DNA of 64,000 bases from Vesta saturnalis. Lineage: Eukaryota; Arthropoda; Insecta; Coleoptera; Lampyridae. Positions within the stretch are counted from its first letter, which is position 1, and each line of letters starts with the position of its first letter. Location: contig JARFJB010001910.1 of the NCBI GenBank assembly GCA_036346205.1, positions 216,001 to 280,000 of the forward strand. The letters run 5' to 3'. Positions 43,325 through 55,539 of this stretch are shown piece after piece. The notes beneath the pieces were generated by a model that saw only the letters and a program-made list of their open reading frames with translations, was not told the origin of the DNA and did no database searches. Position numbers and translations under genes: made by a program.

Positions 43325-45547
43325 CAGGGGTGGGCAACCTTTTTTTGTAGGGGTCCGTATAGAAAAATGTATGGTTGGCCACGGGCCAAAACAAAAATAT
43401 TTGATAATAATAGCATTTATTTAAAAAAGAGAAGGTACAGATATATAAGTTTACGTAGCGTTGGTATTACATACAATAAAATAATATAGGTTGGAACTCT
43501 AACTAATGAGAAACTTGGGATTGTATTTCTTTCGCAAGAATTTCAATATTTGGTGTAAGTGATGTAGTGCTACGCGTAATGAGCTTTCCAAATTAGTATC
43601 GATAATACTTGATCTGTTTTTTGATTTTGTAAAATTCATTTTTGAAAAAAATTGCCCACAGCAATAAGTACTGGCTAAGAGAGACATCATTTTACATATA
43701 AAATTAATTAGATTTGTTTATTTATCTTTGGAAACATGTCTTACGTAAAAATCTTGTCTGGAGTTCAAGTAATTCCATTTGAAGCGACACTTCTACTTGC
43801 TCCACGTCCACGTAGAAAGGTGTCATGAAGATTTGAAATTGAAGTTCACGTGATCGGAAATCCTCAAATCTGAATGTAAATTCGGTATTTAATGAAGATA
43901 GTTCCTGTGCAAGGGCATTCTTGTCGAAATTTTTATGGGCTGCTAGAGTTGGAAAATGATATGTATTTCCTGTACGAATCTGATTTTTCCACAATCGAAG
44001 TTTGCTTTGAAAAGACTTTACATGGGTAAATAGCTCATGAGCAAGTTGTCCTGGTTTTTGCATATTCGTATTTAGTTCGTTCAAGTAGCTGGTGATATCA
44101 ACCAAAAATGCCAAATCAGACAACCATGCATAATCTCTCGAAGGTTCGACTAGTATGGATTTGCCTTTCATATCCATAAAGGTTTGCACTTCTTCCCTTA
44201 ACTCATATAAAATCGCTTCAACATTTTGCCCTTACTGAGCCAGCGAACTTCGCAATGAAAAACGAGATCTCCATATTCCGATTCCAAGTCCTACTGGAAC
44301 TGCCGGTGATCCAAATCTCTCGATTTAATTAAATTTACACACGAAACAACTGTCTCCATTACGTGCGTCAGTTTGAATGATTTAGCACAGAGGTTTTATT
44401 GATGAATGATACAGTGCAACGCGAGCAGATTATTAGTGTCAATATTTCTTTTCTGATTTTATTTTAGCCACCACTCCCACATTTTTCCCTACCATCGCGA
44501 GAGCTCCATCTGTAGTGACACCGCTTAACTTTGCCCAGTCCAGTCTAAAAGCACTAAAAACATTAACAATTTCTTCAAAAATATCTTCCCCCCTTATAGT
44601 GTCTTTCATGGCTCGAAGTGCAAGCAGATCTTCTGTTATTTCGAAATTATGGTCAACTGCACGAATAAAAATTGGTAGTTGCGCTGTAGCAGTGATTTCA
44701 ATGCTTTCGTCCAATGCTATGGAAAGTGATACACATTTTTCCACTACTTCGCCAAGCGCTACTTTTCTATTTTCTGCCATTACACATTATTCGTCTTCTG
44801 ACTGTTCTTCTGGATGAACTAATTTCGGCGAGCTTTTTACTTTTTTCTGGACACAAGATGTTTACCACTTCTATTAAGCACTCTTTCACAAACTCGCCTT
44901 TTGACAACAACTTCGAATGTTCCGCCAATTTCCTACTAACAACATAGCTACCCCGAGCGATATCTTGAGCTTCATCACTGCGTTTTAGTAAAATAGTTTG
45001 TTGAGCGGCTAAACTCTTTTTTAACTTTTCGATTCTATGGCTTCTTAGTTGCCCTGTTAAACTTCCATACTTTTGAAAATGTTTGGTTGTATAATGTCTT
45101 TGTACTCCTTTAAAACTGCAACGGCTTCATTTCATATCAGACAAATTGGCTTGACCTTATAAATAACAAATAAATAAATATTCCTGTATCCATTTCTCCT
45201 GGAAGGCGCCACTTTCTTGATCAACCTTTCTGTATTTACTACCGGAAGGTCCCCACATATTTTATGTCATAAAATGTATGACTAGAAATTTGTTCAACTT
45301 CTATACCTACTTCTCAACTGATCTTGACACAAACTGGTCGGAATTACAGCTGCTTCTCCTTATGTAGCTGGTGGGCTGAGCATCTTGAATATTCCTGAAT
45401 TTACTAGCACCGTGTACTCTAGTCGGTCGGTACTTGTGCGACGCGGCGGCGAGCTGTATTCATATACAACATAGAAATTCAGTGGCGGATGTGACAAATC
45501 TTGCGCGAGGGCCGCATGTCGCCGCGGGCCGGGGTAGCCCACCGCTG
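43325..45547 (-). mobile_element. hAT element with 8-bp target duplication
   Basis: The left end is CAGGGGTGGGCAACC and the complement of the right end CAGCGGTGGGCTACC, typical hAT termini. TTTTAGCC (43317-43324) and ATCTAGCC (45548-45555) match at 6 of 8 positions, consistent with an old 8-bp duplication. Inside is a reverse-strand transposase in several frames. The right end abuts a LINE fragment. Confidence 0.85.
43499..45130 (-). pseudogene. Broken hAT transposase (GTF2IRD2/ZBED-like)
   Basis: Reverse strand. The N-terminus (about 45130-44780) has HYTTKHFQKYGSLTGQLRS, the end of a BED-like finger, then AQDIARGSYVVSRKLAEHSK. 44780-44439 has SIALDESIEITATAQLPIFI (first Asp), DLLALRAMKDTIRGEDIF and WAKLSGVTTDGALAMVGK (second Asp). 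44189-43722 has LAFLVDITSYLNELNTNMQ and HVKSFQSKLRLWKNQI. 43690-43499 has the C-terminal dimerisation-like region SLLASTYCCGQFFSKMNF and SSLRVALHHLHQIL. The same arrangement is seen in vertebrate GTF2IRD2-like domesticated hAT proteins and insect relatives. Frame changes and a gap at 44190-44440 make it inactive. Confidence 0.83.
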
Positions 45548-45559
45548 ATCTAGCCCTTC

Positions 45560-46562
45560 CGCTGAAAAATTATTATTTGCTGACGACTTAAAAATCTTTG
45601 TTCCGTTAATACTATTGATGACTGCAACCAGCTGCAATTGCAGATTGAAAATCTACAAATTTTGCGTGCTAAAAATAGTCTATGCATTAATGCTGCAAAG
45701 TGCAAGGTAGTAACATTTTCAAAAAAATCATCCAATAAAATACCCCGGTATATGTGTGCAAATCGTTTTCTTAGCCGCTGCAATAAGGTCACTGATTTAG
45801 GTATAACGTTTGATCACAAATTTAGCTTCAGTAAACATATTCATCACATGCAAGTCTGGTTTGAGAATGGCAGGTTTCATATCTAGAAATTGCAAAGATT
45901 ATAAAATATAACTGCACTGAAGACGTTGTATTTTGCACTCGTGCATTCCAAGTTAGAATAATGCGCATTAATTTGGTACCCTTATTACAATAACCACAAA
46001 ACTATGTTAAAAACCGATCAAAGAAAATGTTTGAAATTCTTGTTTTCTAAAGTCGAGGGTGCATATCCTTTTGGTTACGGTAATGGCCTACTCTTATCTA
46101 AGTTAGACATTCAGTCGCTAGAACTCAGAAGGATACAAAACAGTGTTATTTTTTGTATAAGTTGTTACACAATCAAACCGACTCTCCCGTTTTATTGTCA
46201 TACCTAGATTTTGTTGTGCCTCAGCGTTTATGTCGAAACCCTACTACATTTTATTGTCGCACTGCCTTAACTAATGCGTTATGAAAGTCACCCATATTTG
46301 TTGTATGTATCAACTTCAACCAAATATCGTCAGTGTGATGTTAATAGCTGTTCTATTACTTTTCTGAAAAATACTCAATATCCATGCCTAAGATTAATTA
46401 TTAGTTATTGTACTTTTTCATATATATTTTATTTTTTTGTCTTATTATTAGATGTTCATTAAATCGAAATTATTACTTACGTACTTTGTAATAATTAGTT
46501 TATTTTATGTATTGTCCTGTAAGAATTATTCTGTTGGACAATAAATATTATTATTATTATTA
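45560..46562 (+). pseudogene. LINE ORF2 C-terminal fragment with (ATT)n tail
   Basis: Plus strand. LLFADDLKIF (RT catalytic motif; YADD type) near 45580, then QLQLQIENLQILRAKNSLCI and CNKVTDLGITFDHKFSFSKH, the thumb region. Then comes decayed C-terminal sequence in several frames to about 46460. It ends CAATAAATATTATTATTATT, a short-repeat tail usual for CR1/RTE-type LINEs. Its 5' limit coincides with the hAT duplication at 45548-45555, so the hAT went in at or near the LINE boundary. Confidence 0.75.
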
Positions 46563-47628
46563 AAGAAAATTGCATACGATAACAGATCGGGTATCGTTTC
46601 TTGAGACCCCAATTACCCTTTTAAAATTTTTACAAATAACAGTAACGAAAGCATCAATACGACTATTCTCACCTATCGATGGTATAACAACATAAACAAA
46701 AGGAATTTGTATTAGACAATACGTTCCCCAGTAATACCATCAATCTGCAGTCAATGTAAATATTAAAGTATGGATGATGGTTAAAAGTATAAAGAAAAGA
46801 TTGTGAGAAGGATATGAAAATTTGGCCATGTGCTTACCGAGCTTTACCGTTTTAAACCGCCTAAAATAGCGGATAACGTATTTCTACAATTAATCACTTC
46901 ATTACGAAATTTTTCTATATCCGAGAGACATCGTTGGGGTGGATGCCCAATAATTAAAAATTTCTAACGGATAAAACTACCGACCATCGTAGTTTAACAT
47001 CACTTTAAAGAGGAAGAACGCTTACAACGTCCTTGTGACCCAATTTATCAAGTTCGTGAATACAACCAGAAAACGTCGTCTGGTGGGACACATTTAAGTT
47101 AAAGCAATGATTGTCCACCATTTTATTTCAATCAATCAAGTGATTTTAGAAATAATTTTTAATTAAACAAATTTAGAGAAAACTGGGTAATAATTTTATT
47201 TTGCTTAGCAAATGTAAGCATGATGAGATGGTTATGTTTTATGAATGTGACAAAACTAGATGAATACACAACAACGTAAATCATTTCTTGTGATGAACTA
47301 ACTAGAAATTAAAGTAAATGTTTCGCAATGTATACGTTTTGAAAACGCACATGTTTATGTACAGGATTCGCCAGTAAGACCTTGAAGAGATTAGATCTAA
47401 AAATGCGATGTACTAAAATAATGGCAGCGTTCAGGTAATTCTGGTTATAGGTACGAGAGGTAAATATCAACTTGCTTATTTCAAACGAATCCCCCTGTAT
47501 ATTACTCGTTTTTTGGATTCCTCTTTTAATTTTGCCATAACTTTATGTGGTGTAAAGAGCTATTATCGACGGAAATTATTGTTGTGTTCAAGTTTATAGC
47601 AAGTAAACTTGTGGATTTGATTTATATG
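46563..47628. other. Spacer, nothing assigned
   Basis: AT-rich; no ORF above 60 codons with motifs. 46800-47100 is less AT-rich and could be a decayed coding region, but I could not read one. Confidence 0.35.
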
Positions 47629-47630
47629 TA

Positions 47631-47888
47631 CAGTGACGAGCAAAGAAACTGGGAGAATTAGCCCAGGCACTCTACGTCTATGGTTCAACATTTGACTTAA
47701 CATGAAACTGACTTTGTTTCAACTGACATTGACATTAGCGCGTCTGTTACCTGATTTAGTTGCGGCATCCTTACAAGTTTCAAGTTGACAAGGATTTCAG
47801 ATGTGTCAATTTGACAGGCATTTTTATTTCACACCACAATTCACACAACTAAAATTTAGGGTGTCGCAGTTTTTTCTGCTCGCAACTG
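47631..47888. mobile_element. Short MITE with TA duplication
   Basis: TA at 47629-47630 and 47889-47890 flank CAGTGACGAGCAAAGAAACT at the left; the complement of the right end reads CAGTTGCGAGCAGAAAAAAC. About 258 bp, no ORF. The TA target and CAGT end indicate a Tc1/mariner-type non-autonomous element. Confidence 0.75.
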
Positions 47889-47890
47889 TA

Positions 47891-50800
47891 CTTACAAAAA
47901 GCATATGTGGAAAAATCTAAACTGAATATTTGATTTAAAATGTTCATATAGAAGCATCCCCCAGGTACCATATCTTGAGAAGTGTAATTTGCACTTATTT
48001 GCAATAATGCAAATTCAAGAACAAAACAATCGCTAAGTGATTTATCTTGACTTTACTGACAATAATGTTACGATTACTCAAATTAATTGCTTGCCTTACT
48101 TTGACTTTCCTGGCAGTAATTAAAACATTAGAATTTATTTCCAAGTCTGATATTTAATTATTCGCAAACTTAAAATCTGATCAAACAAATTGGCCGTCTA
48201 GTGGTAGGTACGTTGTGCTATTTAACTGAGCTAGGCTGGGCGAGGTTAAGTGTTGCATCATGTGGGTCAGGTAAACAATGAAACTACTGAAATTAAAATT
48301 AACGAGTTTTTCGCAATGGTGGTTCAGCCCGTTAATATAGGATTGTGCGAAAGAACCAGCAATAAAACCCGCTTTATTCATAAATAAGTAATTGCACAAG
48401 TACATGAATAAATCAACAAAAAAAAAACAATGAAAGGGTTAAATATATAACAAAACACCATTAAATCAGGTTAAAGTACGTGCAAAATTATAACATTAAG
48501 AGAAAAATAAATAAAAAGCAGTTTAGTTAAACATAAACACAATAAAAAAAACCATGTAGTCACACCCACAATTGTGTCGTAAATAATCAGAATAAAAATC
48601 GTAATACCAAACATGTGGCCCTTTAAAACCAATCACGCCGGTCTTTAAGTATATAAGCACATAAAACAATAAGGCAAATTACGGTACATATAAAATACGA
48701 CAGTAAAATTGCATAGGTGATAATAGACAAGGACAACAGAAAATAGATAAGGAATTTACACGTACACAATTGTTTAGTGACTTCTAAAGCACACAATACA
48801 TACGAAAATTTACAATAAATTACATATAAAGAGAAATTAGTTCGCAGGCAAACAATTCTACTTAACAAACTGACACAAAAAAACGCATTAAGCAAATTAC
48901 AAGGGTAAGTTATAAATAAATCATAACATCGTGACCGATATATAAGTTTGTGCGTTAGAAAAATACAGCGCGCCTTTCTCAGGTTACACATTAATCTATA
49001 CAACAATAATAACAATAAAAATAAAATTCGAGGTGTTTAATGGTCATCTGGACCCGGGAGTGTATATACCTACTTGGCAATTTCCTCTTACAATTAATAA
49101 CCAAGCGATATTCTGTACCCGTTCACCCACGACCCACCTTTACACAAAGATAAATATAAACAACAAACAACAATGATAATTCACCCAAATACCAGAGTGA
49201 GGGAGCCCTGTACTGTCTTTTATTTTATCAGATTTTTTCTTAACGAGCCCGCGTGCGAATGAGATACCTTTGCAAGGCAATGTATGATTTTTAATACGTT
49301 ATGTAGGCTTGTAGAATTATTTTCTGCCAGCCTTAATTTACATAAAAATACCTACTTACACTTGAATATATTTCTTTAATTGATCACAGACACAAAGCGT
49401 TAACATACGCGGTTTAAAAAGGGTGACTGTTATTTATAGATTAATATTTGAAAAACACGTAAAAACACCCGAAAGAAAAAACGAAACGAAAAGCGTTAGC
49501 TAATTCAAAAGAAAATGTACCCGCAAGAATAACTGTCACTAACTTTTTCTCCTATTTTAAACTTACTACATTTACTCCTGCAATCAACCTGCATTTTTCA
49601 AAAGTAATAACAAAATACAAAAAAGTATGTTGGAATAGTTTCATATTAATTATTGAACGACATCTTAATTTTAAAAATATGCATTCGTCCGTAACAAGCG
49701 CTACATTTAGGTCTCAAGTTTCAACGTACCAAACAAAGACGTCTTTGATTGCGGTGTGTACCGACGTAATTAATTACTAACTAGAGACATTTTTACATCA
49801 AGATCGCGCGTATAGAAATTTTCAACAATTCGTCACGCCAGTTTCGGCAGAACACATGTTTTTCTACCCTAATATATATACATAAAATAAAATATATCGA
49901 AAACATTAGCAAATTACAACGTATTACAAAGATATCAAAAATACACTAACTATCTTTTCTGTCTCTGTAACAATGGCGATTTGACAAACGTTTATTACAA
50001 TGATAACATTTTCACGGTCCGCTATCTACAATATGGTGTATATATTTTTTAAATTAACAGACGATGAATCTTACTAGATTAATGCACTCGTAGTAAACCT
50101 GTCATTAGTGTATGACTGTTCGTATAAGCTGCATCTAAGATGATTATCAACATCAGTGATTGTTCAAGGATGATTTTGGATAAATAACTATTGTTATCAT
50201 CATCGAGTAGGCGCATATAACCATTCTTTTTTATTTATATTCATGAGATCACAGAGCTTCAGAGATGTTCATTACAATTAATCATAATTTTGCTTTCGTT
50301 TGTCAATTTGCTAACTTTTGAAGTTGGAGGACCTTGTGTTGACCTTTGGGGAAATGTTTGCTTACAAATTAATGTTATCTTGTTCTATTTAGGTTACGTT
50401 GTTTTTTATGCCGTCTATACAGGTCTGTTTAATAAAATTTGTATATTTAAAACACAAGCAGTTCGTCTACTAAACCGGTTTTATTAACTTTTGCTTAAAA
50501 TTAATGCTTTTGTCTCTATATGGGCCACAATTTTTTTCGTTCGTTAAAATATTTTTTACCTACTAGTAATAATACGTTAATTTTTAACTTCTATAAAAGC
50601 TAATGTTAAAAGTATGAAGCAATTTTTTTCGAGAATCCTCCATCGATTACAGCTCCACTGACCTGACTTATTATTTTTTTTTTTGAATTTCTGTGGATGA
50701 ACCATCACTACTTTGCTTTTGTTAAAATTAAATAAAATGTAACAAATTTCCGATTGAAAATAATGAAAGCCAACGACAGAACCTAACAACCACGTGCGTT

Positions 50801-51430
50801 ATTCAATAGTGAAAGATTCTCACTAACTCATATGCCGTGCGCTAACTGAGGTAAACCCGTCCAGTAGTACCTGAGTGGAGAAATTTAAAAACCAGTGTGT
50901 TTATGATCAACTACGTTTACCTGTCCCTGATGAATACAATAATACAAATAATCTTTAAAATTGAAAACACTCATTTATTTGACAAATCAGAACGATAATA
51001 TATGGGTTAATAGATATAGAATCAAAGGACACATTTTTTTATTTACATAAATATAGGTGAAAACCAATTCAATACTAAACCGAATAGTTGAAATTATTAA
51101 CAAAAAGGAGCAAACATTCATTTACATTTTTACTTTTGAGAACAAAAAACATTTATTGATTGAGCTGTGTAAATTGTTCATTAATAAAATAAACAAAATT
51201 ACTAACCAGATACTTTACTTCACTCTTATTTCTTGATAAGATAAGATAAGGACATAGTATTATTGAATAATGAAACTTCAAAGCAAATTCATTACAATTT
51301 ATTTGCAAGCATTTTCTGTCTTTTCTGAGAGGAAATTATGTTTTAGATACATTATAAGTAAGGGTAAATTTCAAGCTATCAATGCATATTAATGATGCAT
51401 GTAGCACTTACTTTTGTGTTTATTGTGTTG
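47891..51430. other. Long spacer with one hydrophobic ORF
   Basis: AT-rich. A 130-aa reverse-strand ORF at 48623-49015 (MLLLLYRLMCNLRKARC) is rich in Leu, Ile, Cys and Tyr with several membrane-like stretches but no motif. Short ORFs at 48181-48405, 50290-50487 and 50577-50789 are not supported. Confidence 0.35.
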
Positions 51431-51699
51431 TGTTACCGAATTAATAATGCCAAGACGCTATTCCACTTGGAAACAAAGGGAAAACTAGTTGGATTATAGA
51501 AGCAGTGAGAGTTAAGTTTGGGTAAGTTGTTAATTTGTAGAATAGTGTTGTCGCGACTCAATTTTAAGTTTTGATGAGCCTTTAATAGGAATCTATCTTT
51601 TCGTCGTATCTTTTTTTTTACTGCGGTGCTGCATAAGACAAAAAATCGCCATAACACCTCTCAAACTTTGGACGATTCTTGCAAAACAGTGTTTATGCA

Positions 51700-52060
51700 T
51701 AAGTTAACAATAATAATTTATTGCGATTACAATTCGTACAAAAACAACAAACATCTTCATTGTCATTTACAAAGATAAATCACACAAGTTGTTACGCAAA
51801 GGAATCATTTAAATTATACAACGTTAATGAAATTAGATGTCGTTTGAGAGCTTGTTTAAATTGTATCTTTGACGGAATACTTTTTATAGACTGCGGTAAC
51901 AAATTAAATGCTTTAATGCACGAATAATAGGGACCTTTTTCAAATATAGATGTTCTGTGTAACGGTATACTCAAGTTATCCCTGTTACGTGTAGTCATTA
52001 CACTATAACTACATGAATGTTTACTAAATCAATTAGAACTCCTTTTTACAAATAACATAG
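51700..52060 (-). pseudogene. LINE ORF2 C-terminal tail (CR1/L2-like)
   Basis: Reverse strand: TTRNRDNLSIPLHRTSIFEK, then YYSCIKAFNLLPQSIKSI and KFKQALKRHL-like FKQALKRHLISLTLYNLND. This is the characteristic C-terminus of CR1/L2-type ORF2 proteins. Everything upstream is missing, as is usual for 5'-truncated LINE copies, and an (AT)n run starts beside it. Confidence 0.75.
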
Positions 52061-52065
52061 CAAGA

Positions 52066-52069
<4 letters not shown>

Positions 52070-52128
<59 letters not shown>
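52070..52128. repeat. (AT)n microsatellite
   Basis: About 59 bp of TA dinucleotide between the LINE tail and the tRNA-like repeat. Confidence 0.96.
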
Positions 52129-52131
<3 letters not shown>

Positions 52132-52139
52132 ATTCCTAA

Positions 52140-52375
52140 GTTTTTGTGATGAACGAATAAGTTCAAAGGTAAATATGTAATCTCATTACATTTAGAATTT
52201 ACATCAGTTCTACATACATAAAGATAAAATTTACATCGATTGAGGCATGAACCTTGATGGCGCAGTTGGTTAGCGCGGTATTCTAGCAAAGTACAGGTCG
52301 TAGGTTCAAATCCTATTCGAGGTAAACTTTTTATTTATGTATTTAATAAAATTAATAATAATTTTTTATTTAGTT
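52140..52375 (+). repeat. tRNA-like foldback repeat, copy 4 (internal deletion)
   Basis: The left end GTTTTTGTGATGAACGAATA (as in copy 2) joins directly at about 52180 to CTCATTACATTTAGAATTTA of the right arm. The left tRNA-like module and spacer are deleted. The right arm has the module and AT-rich tail. Confidence 0.75.
52251..52323 (+). tRNA. tRNA-like gene, anticodon AGC, in repeat copy 4
   Basis: Acceptor ACCTTGA/TCGAGGT, D stem GCGC/GCGC, anticodon stem GTATT/AGTAC (wobble), T stem GTAGG/CCTAT (wobble). Slightly eroded relative to the copy at 40072-40144. Confidence 0.55.
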
Positions 52376-52418
52376 ATAAAGTTGAAAATTGTAAACATTT
52401 TTTATTTTTGTTGAATGA

Positions 52419-54746
52419 TGGCGTACCGTATACGCCACCGAGTTTCTATAAGAGCCTATGGGAATTTTTTAATTCTTTTTTCTTAGAGCATATACAGGGT
52501 GTTCCGGAGGATAATTTAAAAATAATTTCAACTGTATACGGTGTTCACAAAAAAGGATCCATATGAAAGTTATATATTTTTTTAATGGAACACCCTGTAT
52601 ATTATATGTTTTTTGGAATCTACCAATAAAATAAAGGCAAGTTGCAATAGAATGCCCTATACCTAAAACCTACCATTTCAAAAATATTAAAGATTTTTGA
52701 AATCACGGACTTGAATTCAAAATTTATTTTTGCTACGTTTATTATTATTGAAACAGCGTAGCCTCTGTGAGCTTTGCAAAAGGGTCGTTGTGTAAGACAG
52801 CATAAATTTTTTGTTAAGAAAATATATAGGGCACTCAAAAATCAAATGTCAACTGCAGGCACCTAATATTGCAAATAACTGCTTTATTTTAAATAGCGCA
52901 CCCTGTATTTAATAAAAAAAATTGTTGTAGAATTTTATAACATTTCTAATTATACTAGGGTTCCCTATACCTAACTCGAACGGTTTTCGAGTTATTTTGA
53001 AATTTTTAATTGAGTTATAATAATTCCGATACTCTTAGGTTTACTTGAAGATGCAAGGTGGCATTGACAATATTTAATTACTATTTGACATTTGTTAAAT
53101 AATATAACGTCATAATATTGTATTTCTAATGTAGTCATTTTGCAGTAATAAGCGAATTTGTCCTACGAAAATAGTGTAAAAATAAAAAATTTAACAGACG
53201 AAAGCCTGTCACTGGAAATGGAGACAGTGAGTTTGAGGTAATTGTCGCCCTTGAGAATCCCCACACAAGTCAGGGTAAAATAAGTCGAGAAGTAGCTTTC
53301 AGCAAACAAAGCGCTGGTAGAATAATTAAAAGACACAAATTTCATCCATACCGTATTCAGTTATATCAGGATCTGCTTGATAATAATTTCATTGGAAGAC
53401 TTGATTTTTGCCTATGGGTTCTCGGCAAAGTGGGTGAAAATGATAATTACGTTCCATAATAACGGATTGGTCTACATACATAACTTTCATTACTACGGCG
53501 ATGAAAATCCCCATTTAGTTCACACCCTTGATCATCAGCACCGAAGGTCTGTTAACGTGTGAGGCGGAATTTTGGGATCGCACATAATATAGTCTCGCTT
53601 TTTTAAGGGAATTTAAACGGCCAAAAGTTTAGAAGATTTTTGCAATATAATTTACCTGATCTTTTAGAAGATATTCCAATAGATATCAGAAGACAGATGT
53701 GGCTTCATTTAAGTGGTGCTCCGGCATATTTTGAAGTCCGAGAATATTTCAATAGAACTTTCAGTAATAAATGGCTAGGACGGGGAGAACCACAAAATTG
53801 GCCGGCAAGATTCCCAGATATGACTATTTTTTTAATGGGGCTACATAAAAGGTATTGTTTATACCGTACCTCCGACTACACCTGATGATATGAAGGCAAA
53901 AATACGCAATGCCTTTGAACCAATAACACCTCAAATGTTATTAAATGTAAAGAGGGCTTTCCAAGACAGAATACGCCTTTGTATTGATCAAAATTCACGC
54001 CATTTCGGACATTTATTAAGGTAGAAGCATCTGTTGGTAGTTGTAATTATTTTTTTAATTCTATACGTGATTAAATTATTTCCATGTTTTATTAATATCC
54101 CGTATTTTTTTACAATTAGTACTACGTTTTATTTACCCTACAAAACAAAAAAGAGTCATATTGTATTTCAAGGCCATCTTAATATTGAAAAATTAGATGT
54201 AATATTTAAAATAAAAAGAAACCAAAATAACTCAAAAACTGTTAGAGATAGGTATAGGGAACCCTAATATAATTTGAAAGGTTATAAAATTTTACAACAA
54301 ATTTTTTTATTAAATATAGGGTGTGCTATTTAAAATAAGGCAGTTATCTGCAATATTAGGTACCTGTAGTTGACATTTGATTTTTGCGTGCCGTGTATAT
54401 TTTCTTAACAAAAATTTCATGCTGTCTTACAATACAACCCTTTTGCAAAGTACTACGCCGTTTCAATAATAATAAACGTAACAAAATAAATTTTGAATTC
54501 AAGCCTGTAATTTCAATAATCATCAAATATATTTGAAACGGTAGGTTTTAGGTATAGGGAATTCTATTGCAACTTGCCTTTATTTTATTCATAGATTCCA
54601 AAAAAACATATAATATACAGGGTGTTTCATGTAAAAAAACTTTGATATGGATCTTTTTTTTGTGAACGCCCTGTATATGCTCTAAGAAAAAAGAATTAAG
54701 AAATTACAATAGGGTCCTATCACTCCGTGGCGTATACGGTGCGCCA
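52419..54746 (+). mobile_element. Second long-TIR Tc1/mariner-type element
   Basis: Inverted repeats of about 550-600 bp: left 52419-53030, right 54215-54746. The outer words are ACCGTATACGCCAC at left and its complement GTGGCGTATACGGT at right. Within each arm is a nested pair of ACAGGGTGTTCC-like and GGAACACCCTGTA-like words. A broken transposase (53180-54024) sits in the centre. The right end is 5 bp from an (AT)n run. Related in protein and design to 1908-4400, but its repeat sequences differ. Confidence 0.85.
53180..54024 (+). pseudogene. Broken DDE transposase (DUF4817/Tc3-like group)
   Basis: Plus-strand pieces: VIVALENPHTSQGKISREVA and SKQSAGRIIKRHKFHPYRIQ (second helix-turn-helix), LDNNFIGRLDFCLWVLGK, then after a frame change HNFHYYGDENPHLVHTLDHQ. 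GGILGSHII is followed by decayed sequence. QYNLPDLLEDIPIDIRRQMW leads to LHLSGAPAYFEVREYFNRTF, where the family has HDGAPAHF. WLGRGEPQNWPARFPDMT follows, where SPDLTP is usual. The end is QNSRHFGHLLR before a stop at about 54022. First and second catalytic motifs are changed or lost. Confidence 0.8.
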
Positions 54747-54748
54747 CC

Positions 54749-54751
<3 letters not shown>

Positions 54752-54821
<70 letters not shown>
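54752..54821. repeat. (AT)n microsatellite beside transposon end
   Basis: About 70 bp of AT dinucleotide starting 5 bp after the inverted-repeat end of the element at 52419-54746. Confidence 0.97.
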
Positions 54822-54826
<5 letters not shown>

Positions 54827-55188
54827 TTTGATTACATATTTTGGACAGCAATCACTATTAACCAAAAAACAGCACAACATTGTTTCAAGATTTGTCCTGA
54901 TTATGTTTTTAATTAACCATTTTATTATTTATTGTGTATGAGTACTAATTAATAATCTGCTTTATCCCCTCTGTCGTATATAATAATACCGATAAAAGAT
55001 TTACTACGTCAGGCCCCTACTGTTTCAAACACCTCCACACAAACTAATCTGCGATCCGCGTTGAAGACGAGCTCATGTACACACAAGTTTTAAAAACGTC
55101 ATCTCACTTTGACTGACGTGACGATCACCGGTGATACACACAAATATTACCCATTTGTGTCGTGAGAACCCCCTTGGATATACAGTAG
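54822..55188. other. Spacer, nothing assigned
   Basis: AT-rich, with a short GC-balanced stretch at 55010-55170. No ORF. Confidence 0.4.
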
Positions 55189-55539
55189 GAGGGTTGAGAT
55201 GATTTAAATCAGGTGATTAAAATCATGATTTTAATCAGGATGAATTTTTTAAATAAAAATCATGATTAATTTAGTTTAGAAAAAGGGGCTCAAATTTGAA
55301 CACTTAAAAATGTATTTGTTGATAAAAAAATAAAACCTTGATGCATTTTTATGTGGCAATATGTATTATGTATTATAATAATCGAAAAGAAATTCACCAT
55401 TCAGCTGCTTTTTACAAAAATAAAACTATTAAAAAATGTTTTTAATAGAAAAAAGAGAACTATATTAAAAAAAAACTAAATATTGCTGAACGTCTATAAC
55501 ATATGTGTTATAATGCTTAAATAGAAATACTAGTTAAGC

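Noticed and set aside
48181..48260. tRNA or SINE head (GTCTAGTGGTAGGTACG)
   Set aside because: An A-box-like word is present, but no B box at proper spacing and no second copy.
52029..52289. 86-aa minus-strand ORF (MLEYRANQLRHQG start)
   Set aside because: It reads through the tRNA-like module and an (AT)n run; the same peptide start appears at 30959 for the same reason.
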